Of a stretch of DNA of 64,000 nucleotides, positions 44,601 to 51,800 are shown in pieces. Origin of the DNA: Euborellia annulipes (lineage: Eukaryota > Arthropoda > Insecta > Dermaptera > Anisolabididae); assembly GCA_023213315.1 (NCBI GenBank), contig JAKCPI010007829.1:62001-126000 (forward strand). The letters run 5' to 3'. The notes beneath the pieces were generated by a model. That model saw nothing but the letters and a program-made list of their open reading frames with translations, was not told the DNA's origin and did no database searches. Both the position numbers and the translations under genes were made by a program. How positions within the stretch are numbered: position 1 is the first letter of the stretch; each line of letters starts with the position of its first letter.

Positions 44601-46043
44601 AAAAAATGGCACTCTACACTCAGCCGAGTATTTTATTCATTGGAAATATTGAGATGATGTATTATAAGAAAGTAAGTTAATTTTTAAAGGTAGTCACAAA
44701 GCTCTAAACTCCAAAAATTTAAATTCTGTTTAAATAGAGTGAATTGCAACCGTTGAGAGATATTGGAATTGATCCGAAACGTTTGAAGAAGAAGATAAAA
44801 AAAATACTCAAAGGATTCAAATCTGGTGACCAAGTCATGTTGATTGTGACCAGTGACGAACCCTGGCGGTCACCTGCAAAGAAATTTAATAAAACATACA
44901 AACTCATCATCTTGTTTCCATTGTAAAGAAATGATATATACGAGGATTGATCCAAAAATAAGGTTTCCAAACCACACGGGAAGGTGCGAGGCGAAATCCC
45001 GCAATACCGCTGTGAGCGGTTTCTGCGCCTCTTAATCTTGGCTCGGCACTCATCCGAAATGGAGAGTTGCATTGTTGATCCCCAAGTGCAAGATTCTTTC
45101 CGTAATTCGCTTTTTGCACACCAAAAGGACTCCGCCTGCGGATATTCATCGTCAGTTGACAGCTTGAAGCACTTCACGTTGGACAATCTCGATAACCGCC
45201 TCCGAAACTGACAGTCTTTCACTCCGTTCTTCATCGTGGACATTCTTCCGTCCGAAACTAAACTTTTTGAATCACTTTCGGACATGTTGAACGGACATCC
45301 GAGGACATACTCCATACACATCTGACAGCTGACAATGAAGGGTGGAGTCTCTTTGGCGTGCAAAAAGCGAATTTCGGAATCTTGCATTTGGCGGGATCAA
45401 CTCTCCATTTCTGGCTACTGCCAATCAACGATTAAGCGCCGGAGCGAAGCGCGATCGAGAGTGGGGAAACAGCGGTCTTGCGGGATTTCGCCTCGCATCT
45501 TCCCGGATTTTTGGATCAACCCTCGTCGAATAGATCACATCAATTGAGTTCAAGCCCTAACCCAGGATTTCCTTTTTCTTTTTAGGACTGATTATGGGAC
45601 AGTGAAATGGCTCTGGGAACATCTTTTAACGAAATATGTTTACATATCACGAGATTTTGATTTCTCTTCATTGGCTAAAATCACAGTTGGTATGCCTGTG
45701 TGCATCATCATGCAAACTGTCTATGATATTTTGCATTTACAACGTCTAATGATTCTTCCGCATAAGCCGTTGACACCGAGTGAAATTTATGAACATATCC
45801 TTGACTATAAATGTAAGATTGTCTGGAAGGGAAATTGTGTTTATAATAATTTATTTTTTTTTTTTTTTTGCTATTTCAGATTTAACACCACAAGAATGGA
45901 ATAAATACCAGAACTGGTATTATAGTACGAAAATGGGAAGATTAAAGAAAAAGTTTATGATGGAAAAAGAGGAAGAAAAAATACGAGCAGCGAAACTGGC
46001 GGCGGCGGCTGAAAAGAGAAAGAAATTATTTAGTAAGAAATGA
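36355..46043 (+). CDS. IQCA1: IQ and AAA domain protein, dynein regulatory complex subunit 11 (13 coding exons)
   Basis: Coding exons: 36355-36598, 38179-38376, 39577-39785, 40353-40568, 40658-40807, 41313-41552, 41613-41891, 42544-42845, 44270-44415, 44475-44671, 44738-44922, 45586-45812, 45880-46043. All introns are GT..AG and all phases agree; they sum to 2757 nt (918 aa plus stop), somewhat longer than the roughly 820 aa of vertebrate IQCA1. In the sequence: an N-terminal helical region with HPQKR and RCIELRREY, an IQ motif at about residues 272-289 (KVIQCWYRMIIAKRR), VREWFWKWYF followed by EEEGGSWKLHYGE, two Lys/Glu-rich stretches (about 428-460 and 551-570), a Walker-A-like GPDHSGKH (657-664) and a Walker-B-like ILFIGNIE (714-721). 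Family knowledge: IQCA1/DRC11 is a nexin-dynein regulatory complex subunit that binds calmodulin through its IQ motif and acts in motile axonemes. The ATG has a good context (CAAAATG) but follows a possible acceptor, so a 5' UTR exon may lie upstream. Confidence 0.9.
36599..38178 (+). other. IQCA1 intron 1
   Basis: AT-rich 1.58-kb intron with no ORF of note. It holds poly-T and poly-A tracts, a G-run at 37517-37528, and at 37862-37985 a piece related to 33175-33290. GT..AG ends. Confidence 0.7.
38179..38376 (+). CDS. IQCA1: IQCA1 coding exon 2
   Basis: Acceptor GTTTCCAG|CT. It completes the split codon to Ala and reads RCIELRREYTSKVHSHFVYN through to ALINTILEQM. Donor G|GTAATA leaves one base of the next codon. 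Confidence 0.87.
38673..39115. mobile_element. non-autonomous hAT-like element in IQCA1 intron 2
   Basis: Ends are CACAGATGGGTAAAATCC and, in reverse, TAGGGATGGACAAGATCG. It is flanked by AGCCCAGA (38665-38672) and AGCCCAGC (39116-39123), a near-perfect 8-bp target duplication. Internally it is rich in GGATCCGATC-type motifs. The left end resembles the element end at 42264. Confidence 0.65.
39269..39469 (-). pseudogene. unidentified coding-like fragment in IQCA1 intron 2
   Basis: A 66-codon open frame opposite to IQCA1 reads DNQRILINKIIEKCVLYFEN and then VCLHDLIRQMPSSEPSSRKS. Its composition looks coding-like and could be a relic of a transposase or of a processed sequence, but I do not recognise the family. 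Confidence 0.25.
39577..39785 (+). CDS. IQCA1: IQCA1 coding exon 3
   Basis: Acceptor TTTGAATAG|AT. It reads DYERQVMEEADALRERN, then an acidic stretch EGDDDEDPLKV, and ends at FIDQNTI with donor ATT|GTAAGT, phase 0. Confidence 0.87.
40180..40207 (-). ncRNA. hammerhead-like motif in IQCA1 intron 3 (variant)
   Basis: Minus strand: CTGACGA, perfect stem II GACACATCTTGTGTC, GAATT instead of GAAAC, then ACGTA. CACTT before and AAGTG after can pair. Same sub-type as 111-137. Confidence 0.42.
40353..40568 (+). CDS. IQCA1: IQCA1 coding exon 4 (IQ motif)
   Basis: Acceptor TTATTTCTAG|CCT, phase 0. It reads PLNRKVAISEIQRHERARYG and on to the IQ motif AAKVIQCWYRMIIAKRR, the expected calmodulin-binding helix. 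Donor CGG|GTAAAT, phase 0. Confidence 0.9.
40658..40807 (+). CDS. IQCA1: IQCA1 coding exon 5
   Basis: Acceptor TATTTTTAG|GTG, phase 0. It reads VTYRDEKMSVILGIAQRVYR through to SMDKAY. Donor TAT|GTAAGG, phase 0. An 89-base intron separates it from exon 4. Confidence 0.88.
41313..41552 (+). CDS. IQCA1: IQCA1 coding exon 6
   Basis: Acceptor TGTAATTTCAG|GTT, phase 0. It contains DEVREWFWKWYFQMGRFPDF followed by PKEEEGGSWKLHYGE, a conserved block of the IQCA1 family. Donor AAG|GTAAAA, phase 0. Confidence 0.9.
41613..41891 (+). CDS. IQCA1: IQCA1 coding exon 7 (Lys/Glu-rich coiled region)
   Basis: A 60-base intron with acceptor TTCTATTTCAG precedes it. The intron happens to be open in the same frame, so retention would add 20 residues. 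The exon starts LRFKMDQDKKKAK, runs through a highly charged K/E region likely to be a single helix or coiled coil, and ends MRHQ at donor CAA|GTAGTT. Confidence 0.86.
42264..42490 (+). mobile_element. hAT-like element end in IQCA1 intron 7
   Basis: Begins CAGGGATGGGCAAAATAC, the same terminal sequence type as the intron 2 element. It is followed by GATCCGATT-rich sequence, and no matching right end or target duplication was found, so it is probably truncated. Confidence 0.45.
42544..42845 (+). CDS. IQCA1: IQCA1 coding exon 8
   Basis: Acceptor GTTCTAG|GTG. It reads VEVEVRKVADEMMREELKIL, then a poly-Lys/Arg tract (about residues 551-570), then TYDELFEELFRNDIIDDYTP. Donor AT|GTAAGA, phase 2. 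Reading through the donor hits a stop immediately, which supports splicing here. Confidence 0.87.
43254..44110 (-). mobile_element. decayed transposon in IQCA1 intron 8, possibly mariner-like
   Basis: On the minus strand near 43320-43400 the reading CFKHLNCINAKRNYFEED resembles the C-terminal YFEE(D/G) region of mariner transposases. The rest of the 0.85-kb stretch is repetitive and broken by stops. No terminal repeats were established, so the boundaries are approximate. Confidence 0.35.
44270..44415 (+). CDS. IQCA1: IQCA1 coding exon 9 (start of AAA domain)
   Basis: Acceptor TTTAATTTAG|T completes a split Ile codon. It reads LQDLDPSPALGDLRQVVFET to APFNRAVALVGPDHS, the strand and loop leading into Walker A. 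Donor CAG|GTATTT lies inside the Gly codon of the Walker A motif. Confidence 0.87.
44475..44671 (+). CDS. IQCA1: IQCA1 coding exon 10 (Walker A end to Walker-B-like)
   Basis: Acceptor TTGTTTAAG|GC, with a 59-base intron. It reads GKHMMVDAICTELSAVKYDL, then LTGKYVGRQGMKMLLHLIKK, then QPSILFIGNIEMMYYKK. This is the AAA core, with Asn-Ile-Glu where classical AAA proteins have Asp-Glu. Donor AAA|GTAAGT, phase 0. Confidence 0.9.
44738..44922 (+). CDS. IQCA1: IQCA1 coding exon 11
   Basis: Acceptor TTTAAATAG|AGT. It reads SELQPLRDIGIDPKRLKKKI to GDQVMLIVTSDEPWRSPAKK, matching the part of the AAA fold after Walker B. Donor TT|GTAAAG, phase 2. Without splicing the frame stops at the overlapping TAA. 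Confidence 0.85.
44941..45525 (-). mobile_element. fold-back mariner derivative in IQCA1 intron 11
   Basis: Left end CGAGGATTGATCCAAAAAT and right end, reversed, CGAGGGTTGATCCAAAAAT form terminal inverted repeats. A second inverted block (CCAAGTGCAAGATTC / GAATCTTGCATTTGG) lies inside, so most of the element is palindromic. The unpaired centre (about 45170-45260, minus strand) encodes VHDEERSERLSVSEAVIEIV, matching the linker after the first helix-turn-helix of mariner transposases (RSGRPS-like). It is a deletion and inversion product incapable of making transposase. Confidence 0.75.
45586..45812 (+). CDS. IQCA1: IQCA1 coding exon 12
   Basis: Acceptor CTTTTTAG|G. It reads TDYGTVKWLWEHLLTKYVYI, then VGMPVCIIMQTVYDILHLQR and PSEIYEHILDYK. 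This corresponds to the C-terminal helical lid of the AAA region. Donor AAT|GTAAGA, phase 1. Confidence 0.87.
45880..46043 (+). CDS. IQCA1: IQCA1 coding exon 13 (C-terminus)
   Basis: Acceptor CTATTTCAG|AT after a T-rich tract. It reads YLTPQEWNKYQNWYYSTKMG and ends in a basic, Ala/Lys-rich helix, stopping at TGA 46041-46043. Confidence 0.88.
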
Positions 46044-46098
46044 GAAGAGAGAAAAAAAAAAATATCTATTCCTTTTTATTCTATTTAATATAACCCTT

Positions 46099-46104
46099 AA
46101 TAAA
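46099..46104 (+). promoter_or_regulatory. polyadenylation signal of IQCA1
   Basis: A canonical AATAAA hexamer lies 56 bases after the IQCA1 stop codon, in an AT-rich short 3' UTR. Confidence 0.7.
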
Positions 46105-46575
46105 ATCTTCCCTTAAAAAATTATTCTTTTGGTTTTTGAAATGCGCGATTCTAGGAGGAATTAAAACATGTGCGCCTTGGACATGGCAACCCGCAGGTCT
46201 GAGGGAAGTACAGTTGGGGCCACGAGTGCTTGGGAGTGGAGCCTTGACCTTAGTCGTCGGATGTTTTGTTTTAAAAGTCGCTCTTCCTCTTCAGTTGCAG
46301 GAAAAAAATGATATGATTATAAATTGTGGAAATTGTGAGTTATGTCTTTGTGGCTGGAAGTATTATTAAGGAGTCCAAAAAAAAAATTCAAGAAATTCTT
46401 CTTCTTCTGTCCTCGCCCTTATTATTCCCGCGGTGCGGGGTCGGCGGACCTTATTCTCCCTCTCCACTACCCCCTATCCAATGCTGTTGTCTCCGACAGG
46501 CCAAGCTCGGTCATATCTCTCCTGACCCGGTGAAGCCAAGTCAAAAAAAAATTCAAGACATATGCAGCCAAAATT
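46105..46575. other. no gene recognised downstream of IQCA1
   Basis: A GC-richer segment (46425-46540: CCGCGGTGCGGGGTCGGCGG) looks like the 3' end of a retroelement, but no ORF supports this. Confidence 0.4.
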
Positions 46576-47107
46576 ATTTCTTTTATTGTTGCCGTCCCAG
46601 GCTGACGTTTCGGGTCTAAATAAATAAATAAATTTATTACGACCCGCTTAGAGGCACCAGTCCTCGGTGGCTAGGTCCAACAAACACTATACAAATTTAA
46701 ATACAATAACAAATACAACAAAACAAAAGAAAAAAAATAGAAATGTATGCCCATTAACAATCAACATGTTTCCATCGAAAGAAATAAAAAAAAAAAAACA
46801 ATTATCAAAAATTCGCGCAAGCCACGAGACCAGGAGTAAACGTCGCATTAGCCATCCCGACATTCGCCTTAAGTTGTTAAGGAAAACCTTAACAAGGATG
46901 GTATGACCTCTCTACCTCAACTATTCTCTGCGATCAAGAACTAAATAAAAATTTCACACATTAGGCACACTAGGCCATCTTCAGAGGCGGAGGCGAGAAT
47001 AAATGAAAATTACAATTTCAGCGACACACATTCGCGCTCATAGGATTTTCGTTGTCTGAAGATGGCCTAGACCAGTGGCCGAAACGTCAAGCCTGGAACG
47101 GCAAAAA
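46575..47107. repeat. palindrome with ribozyme motifs, one split by an insertion
   Basis: TTTTATTGTTGCCGTCCCAG (left) pairs with CTGGAACGGCAAAAATAAAA (right). The left minus-strand motif (GTTTC 46607-46611, TCTTCAG 46978-46984) is split by about 350 bases beginning TAAATAAATAAATAAATTTA, probably an antisense LINE 3' end. Confidence 0.7.
47056..47085 (+). ncRNA. hammerhead ribozyme-like motif
   Basis: CTGAAGA, stem II TGGCCTAGACCAGTGGCC, GAAAC-GTC, all core positions intact. Stem I pairing is weak at this copy. Confidence 0.65.
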
Positions 47108-47281
47108 TAAAAGAAACAAGATCCGTGGTGCAACTCCCGGCGGTAGCTACATTTTTCGCTTATTTAAATTAATAAATACTTAGTTATATGTTTTTCATAA
47201 TTACCTCATGGACCAACACATGATATATATAATTCTTTATTTAAAAGAAATAATTTTGGCTGCACATGCCTTGAATTTTTA

Positions 47282-47865
47282 CTTTCTCTTATTTATTTTT
47301 TTTTTTGACTCCTTAAAATTTTGGAAATGTTGATCTGTTCAGTGGTTTTCGTGACATTGTCTGTCTGTGTGTATGTGTCTGTCTGTGAACAAAATAACTC
47401 AAGAACGAAAAGAGCTAGGAGGTTGAAATTTTATATTTAAGTAAGGCACTCCCATGGGGCGTGACACGAAGCTTTTAAACAAAATCGGCCAAAAAGTTCT
47501 AGTACTTTACTGATGTACTTTTTCAGTTTTTTTCGATTTTCTCAAAATTCGCTCCAACAATTTTGTTTAAAATTCATAAATCAATTATTTTTTAGATGTT
47601 CTTTAAAATGTATATTCTCATTTTGCCATTGAAATCTTCTGAAGACCACTTTACTCTTATATTTCATAGGGAAGATAGGAGAAATGGTTGCCATGGTAAC
47701 AAAATATAAATATTTTCCACACTTATAAATTTTACATCTGAATTCAAATGTTCCGTACTGTCGGGAACTAAATATATGTCGACACAAAAAATCTGGTGTG
47801 ACAAGCACAGAACACAACTTTCGATTACCGAAGTTAAGTGCGCTGTGCGACCAGTCACACCATAT
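47282..47865 (+). repeat. family A repeat
   Basis: CTTTCTCTTA start after TTTTA. The 5' hairpin is replaced, the body from GTCTGTCTGTGTG to the TTCTGAAGACCACTTTACTC block is intact, and the 3' hairpin ends GTCACACCATA. A hAT MITE follows 18 bases on. Confidence 0.75.
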
Positions 47866-47883
47866 TTTTAGAGTAGGATCACT

Positions 47884-47990
47884 CAGGGGCGGCTTTGTCG
47901 TTTTTATTTCACAAAACAATAACTTTAATTAAAAATGTTGACACCCCGGAAAGTTGCCTACCCAATAACTTCATCCTAGAGCCGCCCCTG
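47884..47990. mobile_element. 107-bp hAT MITE
   Basis: CAGGGGCGGCTTTG .. GAGCCGCCCCTG, exact 8-bp duplication GGATCACT (47876-47883, 47991-47998). Confidence 0.9.
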
Positions 47991-47998
47991 GGATCACT

Positions 47999-48530
47999 CT
48001 CAATTTTTTAAATTCTTAAAAGTTGTTAAATGTCTAATTTAATTTTATTATTTCTCCTATTTCGTTAAAAAGAAATCTTTTTTTCGTTTAATTATTTCTT
48101 CCCAAATCATCATGTTTTGTCAGTGAAATGAGGTGTTATATGAGCCATTTAAGAGGAAAAGAATCCTTTTTTTGTTACCTGGCGCCTTATTAGTCATTGG
48201 GCCTTTGTGAAATAATCAAATAAAAACACAAACCACCGAAAGGGGGGGGGGGGGGGGCTACAAAAAGGATGCCGGAAAAAGGAAAGAGAAAGGGCAAAAA
48301 ATGAAGGGAAATTTCAAGGGAATTCTATTTGGACATTCCCACGCAAATCATCCTCATCTTAGAAGATGATTAAAATTAATTCTCGCTATTAAATATCCAT
48401 AAGTTACAAATTACCGTTTGAGAGAGAGAGAGAGAGGCGAAAACAATTCATAAAGAGATGAAGTGGAATGCAAAATATTAATGACTAACAAATATTTACA
48501 AGAATTTGATGACAGCATGCGATAAATTAG
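47999..48530. other. no gene recognised
   Basis: AT-rich, a 17-base G-run near 48241-48257 and (GA)n at 48421-48436. Confidence 0.5.
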
Positions 48531-48550
48531 ATTCATTCATTTATTTCGAC

Positions 48551-48585
48551 GTTTTGGAGGCCAGTGGCTTCCTTCCTCACATCAG
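48551..48585 (-). ncRNA. hammerhead-like motif (decayed)
   Basis: Minus strand CTGATGT, long stem II GGAAGCCACTGGCCTCC region, AAAAC-GTC. Two core changes. Confidence 0.3.
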
Positions 48586-48864
48586 TCAGACAATCAGTTA
48601 TCAAATGGGTGTATGTATTATATGGTGCAGAGATAAATTCAAATTATATCACACAAAATATAAATCTAGTTTCCGCATTTGGAATCCTTTCACACATCTT
48701 TCCTTTTCCTAATTTAAACCAACATGAAAGTAATTTTTAATTAATTAAAGGGGAGTGAGTTTGGATTCCAGATAGTACGATCAAAATAATTTGGATACTA
48801 AATTGTATGAATAAATATGCTTGGATCGTTATTATGGTAGTTTTATATGACAAAAGGCTAAAAG

Positions 48865-49157
48865 AAATTTTGAGTGGAGAATTAGGAAGAATTACTCGCT
48901 TGTATGCAGTTGGGAGAGCAAGAAAAATTATAATTCCAAGAATTATGTCGAGGATATATATTTGTACCAGACGACTGAATTTGCAAATGATCAGTTCGGT
49001 CAAGGTTGACCATCATCAGGCCTGTGAAAATACAAGTGATTCAAATATATATTTCAAATTCAAATATATATCCTCGACATAATTCTTGGAATTATAATTT
49101 TTCTTGCTCTTCCAACTGCATACAAGCGAGTAATCCTTCCTAATTCTCCACTCAACT
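48865..49157. repeat. palindrome with ribozyme motif in its loop
   Basis: Arms of about 95 bp (GAGTGGAGAATTAGGAAGAA .. TGTCGAGGATATATA) are near-perfect reverse complements; the loop holds the motif at 48993-49019. Confidence 0.85.
48993..49019 (-). ncRNA. hammerhead-like motif (near complete)
   Basis: Minus strand CTGATGA, perfect stem II GGTCAACCTTGACC, GAACT instead of GAAAC. Confidence 0.45.
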
Positions 49158-49286
49158 TACGGTATACTCTGGTACTGTTTCTTCTTTTTATTAAAAGAAA
49201 TGTGTAAATAAATACGTAGGGCTTATAGCTGGTAGTTCAATAAGGATAAGTAAACCGGAGAAGAAAATTCAAAGAACTCTCATGTT

Positions 49287-49315
49287 TTGAAGACTATCCC
49301 AACCGGAATCGAAAC
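49287..49315 (+). ncRNA. hammerhead-like motif (decayed)
   Basis: TTGAAGA, weak stem II, GAAAC-GTC. Confidence 0.3.
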
Positions 49316-49369
49316 GTCAACATTATAAAGAAACTTCAAAAGAATTTTTTGGCGAAACATAATTATTAA

Positions 49370-49797
49370 TAAATTTAAAATAAAAGATAAATCCTTATTT
49401 ATTTCGCACTTTTATTTCCAAATATACAAATTTCTTTGGGATACGCATCACATCTTCGCCAAGAAATTTAAGGTTGGAAAACGTCATATAATAAAATAAA
49501 ACTGGCTCATCAGATATCAACTTTTCAAAAAATACATTTGACAGTACCTCAACAACACTCGTTTGATTTCTAAAACAATCAAACGAGTGTTGTTGAGGTA
49601 CTGTCAAATGTATTTTTTTGAAAAGTTGATATCTGATGAGCCGAGTTTTATTTTATTATATGACGTTTTCCAACCTTAAATTTCTTGGCTGAAGATGGCT
49701 GTGTGATGCGGCCGAAATATCCCAAAGAAATTTTGTATATTTGGAAATAAAAAGTGCGAAATAAATAAGGATTTATCTTTTATTTTAAATTTATTAT
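49370..49797. repeat. 430-bp near-perfect palindrome with ribozyme motif
   Basis: Arms meet near 49572 (ACTCGTTTGA..TCAAACGAGT). The right arm keeps CTGAAGA..GAAAT (49689-49718); the left arm has lost part of it. Confidence 0.88.
49689..49718 (+). ncRNA. hammerhead-like motif (near complete)
   Basis: CTGAAGA, stem II TGGCTGTGTGATGCGGCC, GAAAT-ATC. Only the stem III pair positions have changed. Confidence 0.5.
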
Positions 49798-49850
49798 AAA
49801 GAAAATTTTAAAATTAAATCTATTCTATAGTAGGCCTATTTAATAGCTAG

Positions 49851-50375
49851 CTGCCCGGTCTCGGCGGGTTTCGCATCTAGTCAGGGAGGCTTCCGCTCCC
49901 CTCATATGGCCCGGGTTAGCCCTCAACTTTTCTTAATCAAGTGCCACAATTTTCCAGTCAACTCGTTTCAGGTAACTAATAAGTGCCGGGGGGGGGGGAG
50001 GGACAGGGGCACTTCACCTTCCTGCCCTTTCAAAAATCGTGATCATCGATCATTAACAATTTCATATCAATTGTCTATATATATATATATATATTTCCCC
50101 TACTAATGTCCGTCTGTCTGTCACGCTCTATTTAGATAACTTCCCGTTGGAATTTTCGAAATGAAATTTTATATGCATAAAGAGGACCTTTTAGAGATTA
50201 CAGGAAAATTATTTTCATCCCGAAATTCCTATAATTTTTTGTTATTAATTTTTAGTTACGATTTCTCCCATAGGAAATGTATAGAGAAATATTTATGTAT
50301 TCTTTTAATTTGTGTATTCCATGAATGTAAACAAATCCTCAGGCAGGCACTGAATTGGAATGGAATAATAATAAT
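49851..50375 (+). repeat. family D repeat, longest copy
   Basis: Starts TAGCTGCCCGGTCTCGGCGG, passes an (AT)n tract (50073-50095), then GTCCGTCTGTCTGTCACGCT and CTTCCCGTTGGAATTTTCG, ending near CAGGCACTGAATTGGAAT. Confidence 0.6.
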
Positions 50376-50418
50376 TTTCTTTTCATAATAATTATCTTAT
50401 TTAATAAGAATAAGAATG

Positions 50419-50620
50419 CCCTCGGGGCTTGGTGTAGAGGTTAGCGTGCTAACCTCGTATACCAAAAGTCGCGGGTTCGGACCCCAGGCAGTCAGATGAT
50501 TTTATTTAAGCCATTTGAATACCAAATGGCTTAAATAAGAATGCCTGGACCCCCCCCCCAATATGTATATTAATCAATGACGGATATCGTAAAAGTCTTA
50601 TACATAAATGATTTAAAAAA
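50419..50620 (+). mobile_element. SINE family S1
   Basis: CCCTCGGGGCTTGGTGTAGA, GGGTTCGGACCCC, inverted ATTTGAATACCAAATG pair, 3' part shortened. Confidence 0.78.
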
Positions 50621-51480
50621 ATAATAATAATAATTCTCTGCCTGTTCCAAAGTGAGGTTTTTTTCTTTTCTGGAATTTTTTTTCTCACTGTCCAGTAATC
50701 ATAAAGTTTTCTGGAAGGTAAAAAGGAACGTCTAAAGAAAGAAAGAGAAGGAGGGATAGATGCAAGGCAAGGCGAGGTTGGTTGCTTGGCTGGCTGGCTA
50801 ACTAACAAGTAAAGGCAAGAAAGAACGTGCGCGCGTGTCCGGCTCGTGTCTTGGCCGGTGGCCTGCCTCTTCTTTATCTTTGACCTCTACACTCTCCAAC
50901 TTCTCTTCTTCTTCTTCTATACAGCACCAGCCAGCTACGATCATTTCATTCTTCTTGAATAAATTTAAGCTCACACTTTCAAGGTCAAAGACTGAAATTT
51001 GCTCGATTCAAAAAATATTTGAAAGATTTTTAGATTAGTAGTTACACAGGGGAACAAAAAAAATATTTTTCTTTTGTTGCCGGGGAATCTGGATAGCGCT
51101 GATTTCAGAAATACCATCAGTTTTGTCTCTAGTTTTCAAGATATAGAGAAAATTATATTTTAATAGAAGTATGCTCTAAAACGGCTCATATTTTGAATTT
51201 TCTAGATTTCTTTAAGGAGTTACCCCTTAAAAATATTCAGATACATGAATTACATAGAAATATAAAGTTTCAGCTCAACCAGAGGTGATTTAGTGGTGCA
51301 AATCACCGCTAAAACTTTAGAAAAATGAATTTTTTTAACTTCCCACCCCCCTAATAGAATTTTTTCCATCCCTGAATGCAAAAATATATATTTCTACGAT
51401 ATTATATAGTTCTTTAGCTCTCCAATAATCATTTATTCGTTTTTATCTATTGATTATTAGCGGAATTATGAACAAAATAG
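50621..51480. other. no gene recognised
   Basis: 50820-50925 is GC/CT-richer with TTGGCCGG; 51040-51480 starts CACAGGGGAACAAAAAAAAT, probably an old element end. No coding signal. Confidence 0.4.
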
Positions 51481-51660
51481 TTGCATATTCTAACAAGGCG
51501 AATCCTCGCCTTTCCTTAAACATGTGCCTCAGTAAATATAAACATATACAGACTTATCTAAAAACAAAATCAAAATAATATTTTGTTATATGTATTTTAA
51601 AGGGACTTATGTGTCTAACTTGCTGCATATAAGGGGAAGTGAGTTTTATTGTAGGTCGAG

Positions 51661-51737
51661 GGTCCGGTGGCCTGATGGACAGCACGCCTATGCCCCGGAA
51701 AGGCTGGAGATCCTGGGTTCGATTCCCGGGGGCCATG
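51661..51737 (+). mobile_element. tRNA-like sequence (SINE head or tRNA relic)
   Basis: A-box-like GTGGCCTGATGGACAGCA and perfect B box GGTTCGATTCC with pairing CCCGGGGG context. A convincing acceptor stem is not evident, so it is not called as a functional tRNA. Confidence 0.45.
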
Positions 51738-51800
51738 GGATGTTTGGCCTCACCAATAAACAACACTCACAGCTATGTTAGAATTCAATAATTATTTTTA

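Noticed and set aside
44719..45387. 222-codon minus-strand frame overlapping IQCA1 exon 11
   Set aside because: A chimera of antisense exon sequence and the fold-back mariner; the recognisable mariner peptide is in a different frame.
51661..51737. Possible functional tRNA gene
   Set aside because: B box is good but acceptor and anticodon stems could not be formed convincingly; kept only as tRNA-like/SINE.
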